Origin: UPXZ01 sp049840795
GTDB taxonomy: Bacteria; Bacteroidota; Bacteroidia; Bacteroidales; Paludibacteraceae
DNA length: 22,289 nt
Direction: 5' to 3'
Assembly (NCBI GenBank): GCA_049840795.1
Contig: JASGJK010000015.1
Span: 1 to 22,289, forward strand
The notes beneath the pieces are model-generated. The model was given only the letters and a program-made list of their open reading frames with translations. It was not told the DNA's origin and ran no database searches. A program made the position numbers and the translations under genes. Below are positions 9,091 through 15,606 of this stretch, one piece after another; position 1 is the first letter of the stretch; every line of letters begins with the position of its first letter.

Positions 9091-9556
9091 ATCAGAAGAA
9101 AATTATTATAAAAATGTAATCGGTTATATGTTAATCTTTTAGTTCTCATTTCAATCAGCTTTGCACAATTCTATTCCGAATGCGCATAATCAATTGATTT
9201 TCATTACAAAGTTCGTTAGTTTTTTTCAAACGGCAAAATAATTAAAGAAAAATTTCTTTAATTATTTTACAAGTAAAAAATATTTAAATTACAGTTTGTT
9301 ACATTTAGTTTCTCTTATTTGAATGAATCATATCTTATATCATCAAAAGTATATTTTTATAAACAAAATCACAAAAAGAACAATTCTAATTTTTATCCAT
9401 TCTAAACTGAAATATAATCAATGACCACTTATTTTTCTCGATTTTCAATATTTTTATCTTTATCAGAAAAAAATGATTTTTGTTGAAAAATATTCATCTT
9501 AAAAAAACTACTTTTACAAAAATATTGCCAAACTAATCAGCAAAATAATAATTATT
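9091..9556. other. AT-rich divergent intergenic region (466 bp)
   Basis: This lies between the 5' ends of the OadA-like gene (minus) and ppk2 (plus), so it must hold both promoters. I found no exact TAnnTTTG; TACTTTTA at about 9509 is one base off. No coding ORF or RNA gene is evident. The only clear structure is the 34-bp palindrome listed separately. Confidence 0.5.
9235..9268. repeat. Perfect 34-bp palindrome (16-bp arms, AA centre)
   Basis: The arm AAAATAATTAAAGAAA (9235-9250) is followed by AA and then its exact reverse complement (9253-9268). Each arm holds only one G:C pair. The 2-base spacer makes a transcription terminator unlikely, since an RNA hairpin needs a larger loop and no U-tract context follows. 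A DNA-level role, as a binding site for a symmetric regulator or a cruciform, fits better with its place between two divergent promoters. No function is assigned. Confidence 0.7.
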
Positions 9557-10432
9557 ATGAAATCTTATTCTGAAAAATTCTTAGTATCTCCAAACGCTAA
9601 TATCGCGCTTGACGATTTGTCTCCCAACTATTCGGGAAGAATGAAAAAGAAAGATGGAACGAAAGAATTGCTCAAGAACACCAAAGAATTGGCACAACTT
9701 CAGGAATTATTTTGGGCAGATAATCGTTACTCGTTACTCATCATTTTGCAAGCCGCCGATGCTGCAGGTAAAGACGGTGCAATACGCCACGTAATGTCCG
9801 GACTTAACCCGCAAAGTTGCCGTGTATATAGCTACAAAGCGCCTTCAAAAGAAGAGTTGGATCATGATTATCTTTGGAGACATTACAAAGACCTCCCGGA
9901 AAGAGGTATGATAGGAATATTTAATCGATCGCATTATGAAAACGTACTGGTTACAAAAGTAAACCCGCAACTAATTCTAAATGAAAATATACCCGGCATT
10001 AATAATGTAAAAGATGTGGATGAAAATTTTTGGAAACAACGCTATGAGCAAATAAATAATTTTGAGAAACATCTGTATCAAAACGGGACTCATGTTTCAA
10101 AGTTTTTTCTTAACATATCAAAAGAAGAACAAAAAGCGCGTTTGCTTGCACGTTTAGAAGAAAAAGATAAAAATTGGAAATTCAGCTCGGACGATTTGAA
10201 AGCCCGCGCGCAATGGGATGAATACCGAAATGCGTATGAAGATATGCTCAATGAAACTTCAACCAAACACACTCCGTGGTACGTTATTCCGGCTGATAAA
10301 AAGTTCTTTGCCCGTGTGACAATTGGCGAAATTATCGTAGAAAAGCTCAAAAGTCTTGATCTGAAATATCCCACTGGAGAAACGGAAGAGCAACTGCAAC
10401 AAGCGCTTAACACACTATTGAATGAGGAGTGA
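9557..10432 (+). CDS. Polyphosphate kinase 2 family protein (polyphosphate:nucleotide phosphotransferase)
   Basis: A 291-residue PPK2-family enzyme, which moves phosphate between inorganic polyphosphate and nucleotides (AMP, ADP or GDP depending on class). Visible motifs are a Walker A-like LQAADAAGKDGAIRHVMSG (residues 64-82), where many relatives have LQGMDAAGKDG, and the Walker B-like segment IGIFNRSHYENVLVTKV (119-135). The lid region runs ARLEEKDKNWKFSSDDLKAR, followed by TPWYVIPADKKFFARV. The length matches single-domain PPK2. The FNRSHYE form is the non-canonical version of FDRSWYN seen in one branch of the family, so the substrate class cannot be fixed from this view. recX follows 95 bp downstream on the same strand. 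Confidence 0.9.
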   Translation: MKSYSEKFLVSPNANIALDDLSPNYSGRMKKKDGTKELLKNTKELAQLQELFWADNRYSLLIILQAADAAGKDGAIRHVMSGLNPQSCRVYSYKAPSKEELDHDYLWRHYKDLPERGMIGIFNRSHYENVLVTKVNPQLILNENIPGINNVKDVDENFWKQRYEQINNFEKHLYQNGTHVSKFFLNISKEEQKARLLARLEEKDKNWKFSSDDLKARAQWDEYRNAYEDMLNETSTKHTPWYVIPADKKFFARVTIGEIIVEKLKSLDLKYPTGETEEQLQQALNTLLNEE

Positions 10433-10527
10433 CAATAAATTACATTTGAAGTTTAGTACTTTATATTCTCAACTTTTTTGTTGAAAAACATCAATTATAT
10501 CTACAACAGGATGAAAACATTTCGTTT

Positions 10528-10989
10528 ATGAAAAAAGAATATACTTTTAATGAATTATTACACAAGGCAGCATCTTATTGTTCCATTTCCGAACACTGCA
10601 TTTCTGATATGGAAGGAAAGCTTAAAGCCTGGAATGTAAACGCATCGGATAGCGGTAAAATCATCGAACATTTAATAAAACAAGATTTCATTAACGAAAA
10701 ACGTTTCGCAAAAGCATTTGTAAGAGAGAAGTTCGGAATAAATAAATGGGGAAAAATTAAAATATCGTTGGCTCTACGGGAGAAAAGCATCGATAAAGAA
10801 CTTATTGCAGAATCAATGGATACCATTGACGAAGGAGAATATGAAGAACAGCTCGCCCGATTACTTAAAAGCAAGTTACATACAATTACGTATGAATTTG
10901 AATACGAAAAACAAGGAAAACTTTTTCGTTTTGCTCAAAGCCGCGGTTTTGAAAGTAATATTATAGACAAAACTCTAAGACGAATATAG
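10528..10989 (+). CDS. recX: RecX regulatory protein
   Basis: A 153-residue all-helical RecX, which binds RecA filaments and modulates recombination in the cytoplasm. The family pattern is seen in DFINEKRFAKAFVREKFGINKWGKIKISLALREKSI (about 51-86) and in the closing LFRFAQSRGFESNIIDKTL, with three tandem three-helix repeats suggested by the length. The start ATG has no close rival. recA is not in the window. A perfect hairpin terminator follows 14 bp after the stop. Confidence 0.9.
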   Translation: MKKEYTFNELLHKAASYCSISEHCISDMEGKLKAWNVNASDSGKIIEHLIKQDFINEKRFAKAFVREKFGINKWGKIKISLALREKSIDKELIAESMDTIDEGEYEEQLARLLKSKLHTITYEFEYEKQGKLFRFAQSRGFESNIIDKTLRRI

Positions 10990-11002
10990 AAGACAACAAA
11001 AC

Positions 11003-11042
11003 AAAAATCGTTGTAAACTAAAGTGTTACAACGATTTTTACA
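11003..11042. terminator. Bidirectional terminator between recX and tRNA-Ala
   Basis: The perfect 14-bp arms AAAAATCGTTGTAA (11003-11016) and TTACAACGATTTTT (11026-11039) have a 9-base loop. The T-rich right arm on plus and T-rich left flank on minus suit both recX (plus) and the tRNA (minus), which converge here. Confidence 0.8.
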
Positions 11043-11058
11043 ATTAAATCACATATTG

Positions 11059-11132
11059 TGGAGCTTACCGGACTCGAACCGGTCACCTCGACACTGCCAG
11101 TGTCGCGCTCTAGCCAGATGAGCTAAAACCCC
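11059..11132 (-). tRNA. tRNA-Ala (anticodon GGC)
   Basis: The 74-nt minus-strand sequence folds fully. Acceptor GGGGTTT pairs with AAGCTCC, including the G3:U70 wobble that identifies alanine tRNAs. The D arm is GCTC/GAGC, the anticodon stem CGACA/TGTCG with loop CTGGCAG (anticodon GGC, codons GCC/GCU), and the T arm ACCGG-TTCGAGT-CCGGT. The discriminator base is A73. The 3' CCA is not encoded, since CAA follows A73. Confidence 0.96.
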
Positions 11133-11153
11133 GAAAAATCTTTAATTCGTGCG

Positions 11154-11161
11154 CAAAGATA
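11154..11161 (-). promoter_or_regulatory. Candidate -7 box for tRNA-Ala
   Basis: TATCTTTG on the minus strand matches the Bacteroides -7 consensus TAnnTTTG, 22 bp before the tRNA 5' end. A T-rich stretch lies about where the -33 TTTG would be, without an exact match. Confidence 0.5.
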
Positions 11162-11184
11162 ATTATTTTTTTAAAACTAATTAT

Positions 11185-11192
11185 TATATTTG
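11185..11192 (+). promoter_or_regulatory. Candidate -7 box for the DUF4286-ruvC unit
   Basis: TATATTTG matches TAnnTTTG. It lies 23 bp before the ATG at 11216 and so argues against the upstream GTG at 11192 as the start. It is arranged back to back with the tRNA promoter. Confidence 0.45.
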
Positions 11193-11215
11193 TGATAAAT
11201 AAAAACAATTTATAT

Positions 11216-11530
11216 ATGCTTATATACAATACGACCTATGTGGTGGAAAATACTGAAATTGCCTTGTGGATGAAATGGATTGAAGAGACACACGTCCCTT
11301 TTATGCGAAAAACCGGTAAATTTTCTGCCCCTCAAATAACAAAAATTCTTTATCCTGAAACCTCTAATTCGACTTCTTTTTCTGTACAGTTTAAAACAAA
11401 AGATTTAGAAACATTGGGTATATGGAGCGAACTTTATGCCGAAACGCTTCAAGAAGAGATTGTTAAGAAATTCGGCAAAGATGTTTTACCATTTTCCACT
11501 GTAATGGAAGTTATGGAACTCGTAGAATAA
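11216..11530 (+). CDS. DUF4286 family protein
   Basis: A small soluble protein of 104 residues starting MLIYNTTYVVEN, the usual N-terminus of DUF4286 proteins of Bacteroidota. The fold is likely a ferredoxin-like or dimeric alpha-beta barrel (strand IYNTTYVV, helix ALWMKWIEETHVPFM, strand STSFSVQFKT). No catalytic residues stand out and the function is unknown. A GTG at 11192 would add eight residues but overlaps the likely -7 box, so ATG 11216 is chosen. Its TAA overlaps the ruvC ATG by one base (TAATG), so the two genes are probably translationally coupled. Confidence 0.85.
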   Translation: MLIYNTTYVVENTEIALWMKWIEETHVPFMRKTGKFSAPQITKILYPETSNSTSFSVQFKTKDLETLGIWSELYAETLQEEIVKKFGKDVLPFSTVMEVMELVE

Positions 11531-12104
11531 TGACAGGCGAAAAAACGATATTGGGCATTGATCCCGGAACAACCATTATGGGGTACGGAGTACTTCGCCT
11601 AAAAGACAATAAAGCCGAAATGCTGGCAATGGGCGTATTAGATCTAAAAAAATACAACGACCATTACATCAAACTACAAAAATATTCTCGCGCACACTGT
11701 CGCTCATCGATGAATTTAAGCCCACTGCGCTGGCTATTGAAGCCCCTTTTTTTGGAAAAAACGTACAGTCGATGCTAAAACTGGGACGAGCACAAGGAGT
11801 TGCTATGTCTGCTGCTTTGTATAGAGATATTGAAATAACAGAATATGCGCCATTAAAAATCAAGATGGCAATTACCGGCAACGGACGTGCTTCCAAAGAA
11901 CAAGTTGCCGATATGCTACAACGTTATTTAAAGATTTCTTCGGATAAAATGTTACCATATTTAGATGCAACCGATGGGTTAGCAGCTGCATATTGTCATT
12001 ATCTTCAAATAGGCAAACCCACTCTTCAAAGCGAATACAAAAGCTGGAAAGATTACATCAACAAAAACGAATCAAAAGTATTACAACAAAAAAGTCCGAA
12101 ATAA
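11530..12104 (+). pseudogene. ruvC: Holliday junction resolvase RuvC, single frameshift
   Basis: Two overlapping frames make one RuvC of about 190 residues, the endonuclease that resolves Holliday junctions with RuvAB. The first frame has ILGIDPGTTIMGYGV (first catalytic Asp). The frame breaks at the A5 run 11678-11682: one more A would give LQKIFSRTLSLIDEFKPTAL and then AIEAPFFGKNVQSMLKLGRA (catalytic Glu), continuing into the downstream frame. The end carries DATDGLAAAYCH with the last two Asp ligands. All four catalytic carboxylates would be present in the restored protein. As written, translation ends at about residue 82. Because a one-base homopolymer change separates it from an intact housekeeping gene, sequencing error is a serious alternative. 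Its start overlaps the DUF4286 stop. Confidence 0.9.
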
Positions 12105-12122
12105 ATCGGACTTTTTTGTTGT
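12083..12122. terminator. Bidirectional terminator overlapping the ruvC stop
   Basis: Perfect 17-bp arms at 12083-12099 and 12106-12122 (core AAGTCCGA / TCGGACTT) enclose a 6-base loop, with a run of six T in the right arm. The ruvC stop codon (12102-12104) lies in the loop. The minus-strand LTXXQ gene converges here, so both transcripts can end at this hairpin. Confidence 0.88.
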
Positions 12123-12151
12123 AATTGAAAATCGGTATTAAAAACTTACTC

Positions 12152-12595
12152 TTAGTTGTTTCCCTTATTTTCAGTTTCTGTTGTTTTTTCTGCGCGTTTT
12201 TTCATTTTTTCGATTCGTTCTTTTTGAATAGCTTCCCATTTAGCTGTTTTTTCTTTACCGATAATTTGCTCTACTGCTTTTTGGTGATTTGCAACCGCTT
12301 CCTGCATCTTTTCTTTGTTTTCATCACGTTTTTGTTGCATCTCATTTTGGCGTTTTTCTTTCATTTCTTTCATTTTCGAATCTTCTTTTTCAAAAAGCGC
12401 TTGAAGTTTCTGTGTTTCTTCTGCAGTTAAATCTAATCTTTTCTGCATATTTTCCGCTCTGTCCTTCGGAGAAAATTTTGTCATCATCCGTCCTCCGGCA
12501 CGATTACCGCGTGGTTGAGCGGTAGGTTCTTGTGCTGACAAAGACATTGCTCCCATCAGCATTACAACTAATGCAATAATTCCATACTTTTTCAT
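12152..12595 (-). CDS. Exported helical LTXXQ / DUF4890-like protein
   Basis: A 147-residue protein with a clear signal peptide (MKKYGIIALVVMLMGAMSLSAQ, cleavage probably after SLSA at residue 21). A Gly/Arg-rich linker follows, then a highly charged helical region: MQKRLDLTAEETQKLQALFEKE (about 50-71) resembles the LTxxQ motif of Spy/CpxP-type periplasmic proteins and the DUF4890 family of Bacteroidota. The rest is Lys/Glu-rich with coiled-coil character. A role as a periplasmic chaperone or envelope-stress protein is inference. The ATG at 12595 is chosen because the signal peptide begins there; the frame stays open upstream to 12766 but without sensible sequence. Confidence 0.75.
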   Translation of the reverse strand: MKKYGIIALVVMLMGAMSLSAQEPTAQPRGNRAGGRMMTKFSPKDRAENMQKRLDLTAEETQKLQALFEKEDSKMKEMKEKRQNEMQQKRDENKEKMQEAVANHQKAVEQIIGKEKTAKWEAIQKERIEKMKKRAEKTTETENKGNN

Positions 12596-12723
12596 AACAT
12601 TCTTTTTTAAGTGAATAATGTATTTCTTTTGCACTATTGACTTACGTAAGCAAGTGAAGTTTAATGAGATTATTCGGTTTTGATTTTTTTTAACAAACAA
12701 CTTTATCCTTTTTTTGAAAATAA

Positions 12724-12773
12724 AAAACCGGAGAACAATATTTACATTCAAGCAAATAAAATTCACCGGTTTT
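12724..12773 (-). terminator. Terminator after the thioredoxin lipoprotein gene
   Basis: AAAACCGG (12724-12731) and CCGGTTTT (12766-12773) pair over 8 bp; beyond one mismatch, GAA/TTC adds three more. The loop is long (about 28 bases). On the minus strand TTTTTTATTTT follows. It probably closes the ArsR-DUF6132-HMA-thioredoxin operon. Confidence 0.6.
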
Positions 12774-12796
12774 CACACACACTTATAACTATTATC

Positions 12797-13306
12797 TTAC
12801 TTTTTCTTATTCAACAGCACATTATCGATAGCTTCTTTAAAAGATGCTTTGGGCATAGCTCCGGCTGCCATTTGAGGTTGTCCCTGCATAGGCACAAACA
12901 GCAGGCTGGGAATACTACGAATACCAAATGCTCCGGCGAGTTCCTGCTCTTCTTCCGTATTTATCTTGTAAATGTAAATCTGTCCCTCATATTCTTTGGC
13001 TAATTCTTCCAATATTGGAGCTATCATTTTGCAAGGACCACACCAATTGGCGTAAAAATCGATAATGCAAGGTTTATCTCCCAAATACTTCCATTCATTG
13101 GGATTGGTTTCGTAATTTGCTACTTTTTTCAAGAATTCCTCTTTTGTTAAATGAATCGTTGTTCCCATTGTCTTCGTTTCTTTATTTTCTGTTAATACTT
13201 TATTTTTTTCGGTGGTTTTTTTGGTTTTTGTTCCGGATTGGTTGTTGCCCGAACACGAAACAAACGTAATAGAAAACAGCAATGCTGCAAAAGCTAATTT
13301 TTTCAT
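12797..13306 (-). CDS. Thioredoxin-fold lipoprotein (exported)
   Basis: A 169-residue protein. A lipoprotein signal peptide ends in the lipobox FVSC-S with C18 as the lipidated residue, followed by a Lys/Thr-rich linker (20-48). The thioredoxin domain (about 50-169) has the active site WCGPCK (C89, C92) and the cis-proline segment IRSIPSLLFV. An extra cysteine, C80, lies close to the active site (KPCIIDFYANWCGPC). It is probably anchored in the periplasm and reduces or exchanges disulfides there. The ATG at 13306 is chosen because the signal peptide starts there. It is the last gene of a minus-strand run behind the ArsR, DUF6132 and HMA-like genes, 118 bp from the HMA-like gene, and may also have its own promoter. 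Confidence 0.9.
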   Translation of the reverse strand: MKKLAFAALLFSITFVSCSGNNQSGTKTKKTTEKNKVLTENKETKTMGTTIHLTKEEFLKKVANYETNPNEWKYLGDKPCIIDFYANWCGPCKMIAPILEELAKEYEGQIYIYKINTEEEQELAGAFGIRSIPSLLFVPMQGQPQMAAGAMPKASFKEAIDNVLLNKKK

Positions 13307-13395
13307 TTGTTTATAGTTTATTTTTAAAATTATCACATAAAATTCGCAGACAAATACATCCTTTAATACTTCTTTCGGGCATTGGGACTATTTAT

Positions 13396-13403
13396 CAAAC
13401 TTA
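13396..13403 (-). promoter_or_regulatory. Candidate internal -7 box before the thioredoxin gene
   Basis: TAAGTTTG on the minus strand matches TAnnTTTG, 90 bp before the thioredoxin start and just past the HMA-like gene. No TTTG at -33 is seen. It could give the thioredoxin gene transcription independent of the ArsR promoter. Confidence 0.3.
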
Positions 13404-13424
13404 TTTCACATTTAATTATTATTG

Positions 13425-13646
13425 TTATTTATTTTTATTTGCATCTTCAATATAGCCCAACGTTTCGAGCATTTCTTTTATCTCCTCACGTCTCACTTCA
13501 TCAGTATGAGACACAAGTACGTTACCGTTTATCCGATTAATTTCCGCACCAAAGACACCCTGCAAAGTTCCTAATTTTTTCAGTGTTTGATTGGTACAAG
13601 TCATTCTATTTGTTTTTATGATTTCAAATTCACTATACATATACAT
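13425..13646 (-). CDS. HMA-like small protein with an incomplete CxxC motif
   Basis: A 73-residue protein with the beta-alpha-beta-beta-alpha pattern of heavy-metal-associated domains: FEIIKTNRMTCTNQTLKKLGTLQGV, then EINRINGNVLVSHTDEV, then EEIKEMLETLGYIED. In classical HMA metallochaperones the loop reads GMTCxxC. Here it reads RMTCTNQ, so only C17 remains and the second cysteine is Gln. Classical two-cysteine Cu(I) or Zn binding is therefore unlikely; a single-thiol role or partner-dependent metal binding is possible. ATG 13646 or the in-frame ATG at 13640 could be the start; AAAAAGG lies directly upstream, and the second has better spacing. It is third in the ArsR operon, 42 bp after the DUF6132 gene. 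Confidence 0.75.
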   Translation of the reverse strand: MYMYSEFEIIKTNRMTCTNQTLKKLGTLQGVFGAEINRINGNVLVSHTDEVRREEIKEMLETLGYIEDANKNK

Positions 13647-13688
13647 CCTTTTTAGATTGAATAAGAATCGAGAATATAATTAACCCGT

Positions 13689-13913
13689 TTATTGCTCCTG
13701 ATTTTTATTTGTTATTTGTTTTTCTTTTCCTCTAAATATATCAAAGAGCAAATAACCCATCACTCCTCCCCAAAAAACACTGATGTAAGGATTTGAGGTA
13801 ATAGGACAAGAACCCGATTGGCAACCAACGAAATAATAATACAAGAATCCGCCTATTGCACCGACAACGGCTCCCACCGCCGAGAGCCAGTATTTTTTCA
13901 AGAATTTGTTCAT
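13689..13913 (-). CDS. DUF6132 family membrane protein with Cx4C loop
   Basis: A 74-residue protein with two predicted membrane helices (about 9-29 and 43-60). The short loop between them reads GCQSGSCPITSNP and holds C31 and C36. Lys-rich N- and C-terminal ends (NKFLKK, RGKEKQ) suggest both ends face the cytoplasm and the cysteine pair faces the periplasm. The sequence fits the DUF6132 family of Bacteroidota, whose function is not established as far as I know. A periplasmic dithiol next to an exported thioredoxin suggests a redox partnership or thiol/metal/sulfur handling; this is inference. It starts 22 bp after the ArsR-type gene. Confidence 0.8.
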   Translation of the reverse strand: MNKFLKKYWLSAVGAVVGAIGGFLYYYFVGCQSGSCPITSNPYISVFWGGVMGYLLFDIFRGKEKQITNKNQEQ

Positions 13914-13935
13914 ATTTTTGTTTGAAATTTATGTT

Positions 13936-14235
13936 TTAATTAGCACAATTACAGCTTTTAATACAATCAATAATTTGCACTATTTGTTTGTTTTTTAGCG
14001 AATAAAAATTATTTTTACCTTCTCTGCGTAAATTTAACACCCCTTTGGCACGCATATCGGTCAAATGATGTGAAAGTAATGACTGTTCGCAGCACAATTC
14101 ATCCACCAATTGCGTCACACTCATCTCTTCTTTATGAGCAAGTGTAGAAATCACCCTCAATCGTATGCCATTTGAGATAGCTCGAAGAGTATATGCAGCA
14201 TCTTCCATCGTTTTTATTTCGTTTTCTGTATCCAT
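13936..14235 (-). CDS. ArsR/SmtB-family transcriptional repressor
   Basis: A 99-residue winged-helix regulator. Helices run from TLRAISNGIRLRVISTLAHKEEMSV; the DNA-reading helix-turn-helix is VTQLVDELCCEQSLLSHHLTDMRAKGVL (about 40-67) and the wing is LRREGKNNFYSLKN. It has vicinal cysteines C48-C49 just ahead of the recognition helix, at almost the place of the ELCVCD metalloid site of ArsR but shifted by one. A C-terminal CIKSCNCAN cluster (C91, C95, C97) adds three more. This points to a thiol-based sensor (metal, metalloid or reactive sulfur/oxidant), with the ligand unknown. It heads a four-gene minus-strand operon and lies immediately behind an SmtB-like inverted repeat, so it probably represses itself and the operon. 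Confidence 0.88.
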   Translation of the reverse strand: MDTENEIKTMEDAAYTLRAISNGIRLRVISTLAHKEEMSVTQLVDELCCEQSLLSHHLTDMRAKGVLNLRREGKNNFYSLKNKQIVQIIDCIKSCNCAN

Positions 14236-14252
14236 ATAACAATAATTTCAAA

Positions 14253-14260
14253 CAAAAGTA
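14253..14260 (-). promoter_or_regulatory. Candidate -7 box of the ArsR operon
   Basis: TACTTTTG on the minus strand matches TAnnTTTG, 17 bp before the ArsR start codon. The short leader this implies is plausible. No exact -33 TTTG is visible. Confidence 0.5.
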
Positions 14261-14276
14261 TGAACATATTTTCATA
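14259..14276. promoter_or_regulatory. Putative ArsR/SmtB operator
   Basis: TATGAACATATTTTCATA is an imperfect inverted repeat (TATGAA-N6-TTCATA, or TATGAACA-TA-TTTTCATA). The half-site TGAACA resembles operators of SmtB-type repressors. It overlaps the upstream edge of the -7 box by two bases and lies between the -7 and -33 positions, ideal for blocking RNA polymerase. Confidence 0.6.
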
Positions 14277-14386
14277 TATTCACTCGTTATTAATGTTTTT
14301 TAGCAATTAAACAAGATAATTAAAAATGAAAAATAAAAAACAGGGATTTTGGGTGCAAATAATCACAAAATTCTAATAATATAATG

Positions 14387-14394
14387 TATCTTTG
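14387..14394 (+). promoter_or_regulatory. Candidate -7 box for aroB
   Basis: TATCTTTG matches TAnnTTTG, 18 bp before the aroB ATG. It shares the 177-bp divergent region with the ArsR operon promoter but is over 100 bp from the putative operator. Confidence 0.5.
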
Positions 14395-14412
14395 TACATT
14401 AAAAATTAACTG

Positions 14413-15462
14413 ATGATAGATAGTAAAACCGTTGTTTCATTTGACTTTGTCTCCGAATTGCAAGAAGTAATTAGCGACCGAGAAGGAAAAGATATTTACA
14501 TACTAACCGATATTAAAACGCGCGATTTGTGCCTGCCTAAATTGTTAGAAGTTGAAAAACTGCGAAACAGTCGCATTATAACACTAAACAATGGCGATGA
14601 GCACAAAAACATTGATTCTGCCGTCAAGATTTGGCAATACCTAACTGAGAACGGCGCTACGCGTCACTCACTGATGATCAATGTGGGAGGAGGAATGATT
14701 ACTGATATAGGTGGGTTTACCGCTTCCACTTTTAAGCGAGGTATGCCCTACATCAATGTATCAACAACCCTGCTTGGCGCCGTAGATGCTGCTACCGGTG
14801 GGAAAACAGGTATAAACTTTTTAGGCTATAAAAATGAAATAGGGGTATTTGCACCAGCAAAAAATGTGCTGATAAACGTTGACTTTTTTAAGACATTAGA
14901 TGATAAAAACCTACGCTCTGGATTTGCCGAAATGATAAAACACGCGCTTATCGATTCTTATGAGATCTGGAATCAAACGCTTAGTTTTGATTTGGAAAAA
15001 ATAGATTTTGAGATATTAAAAAGTCTGCTGCAAAAAAACATTGATATAAAAGAGCGATTTGTAACGATTGACCCTACCGAAAAAGGATTGCGAAAAGCGC
15101 TTAATTTAGGGCATACGTTTGGACACGCCTTTGAAAGTTTATCACACATTAAAAAGAATCCGGTTTTGCACGGTTATGCGGTGGCTTGGGGGCTAATTTG
15201 CGAGTTGTTTTTGTCCGTTATAAAATTAGGATTCCCAAAAGACGAATTTCTGAAACTGAAACATTTTGTAAATGAAAATTATGGTACGTTTAATTGTGGT
15301 TGCGAAGATTATGATGAAATAATGAAACTGATGAAGCACGACAAAAAAAATGTATCGGAAGAAGAGATCAATTTCACACTCCTATCGGATGTAGGAAAGA
15401 TTGAGATAAATCAAACAGCGACAAAAAAAGAAATTGAAGAGTGTATCGACCTGTTGTTTTGA
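14413..15462 (+). CDS. aroB: 3-dehydroquinate synthase
   Basis: A 349-residue enzyme for step two of the shikimate pathway: DAHP to 3-dehydroquinate, NAD- and Zn/Co-dependent, in the cytoplasm. Visible are the NAD-binding GDEHK (61-65) and GGGMITDIGGF (92-102), then STTLLGAVDAATGGKTG (117-133). The zinc ligands are E173 in GFAEMIKHALI, H234 in LNLGHTFGHAFE and H253 in VLHGYAVAWG. The length is typical and the frame intact. Other shikimate genes are not in the window. It is divergent from the ArsR operon. Confidence 0.96.
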   Translation: MIDSKTVVSFDFVSELQEVISDREGKDIYILTDIKTRDLCLPKLLEVEKLRNSRIITLNNGDEHKNIDSAVKIWQYLTENGATRHSLMINVGGGMITDIGGFTASTFKRGMPYINVSTTLLGAVDAATGGKTGINFLGYKNEIGVFAPAKNVLINVDFFKTLDDKNLRSGFAEMIKHALIDSYEIWNQTLSFDLEKIDFEILKSLLQKNIDIKERFVTIDPTEKGLRKALNLGHTFGHAFESLSHIKKNPVLHGYAVAWGLICELFLSVIKLGFPKDEFLKLKHFVNENYGTFNCGCEDYDEIMKLMKHDKKNVSEEEINFTLLSDVGKIEINQTATKKEIEECIDLLF

Positions 15463-15606
15463 CAAGAAAACAAAACAAGTATTATCAAAAGAACAACTGT
15501 AATCAATAAAAAGATTAACAGACGACTTCAATGCTTTTTAGGAGAATAAGAACAAGGCATTGAAACAAATAAAGTGATCGCGTGACAATAAAATTAATTA
15601 CTGCAC

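Noticed and set aside
11678..11682. Programmed frameshifting in ruvC
   Set aside because: The run is only A5, with no slippery heptamer of the usual kind or downstream structure noted, and RuvC is not known to be made this way. Error or mutation is simpler.
12125..12525. Phe-rich plus-strand ORFs that look like membrane proteins
   Set aside because: The Phe and Leu runs are the antisense of the Lys/Glu-rich LTXXQ protein, a common artefact.
12647..12656. Self-complementary CTTACGTAAG before the LTXXQ gene
   Set aside because: A 10-bp palindrome is expected by chance in a window of this size; no second copy seen nearby.
12596..12766. N-terminal extension of the LTXXQ protein up to 12766
   Set aside because: The upstream 57 codons are low-complexity AT-derived sequence, and the signal peptide starts at the ATG at 12595.
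15527..15564. Hairpin TTCAATGC/GCATTGAA between aroB and the CoA-binding gene
   Set aside because: Only 8 bp with a 22-base loop and no T-run after the right arm; not supportable as a terminator.
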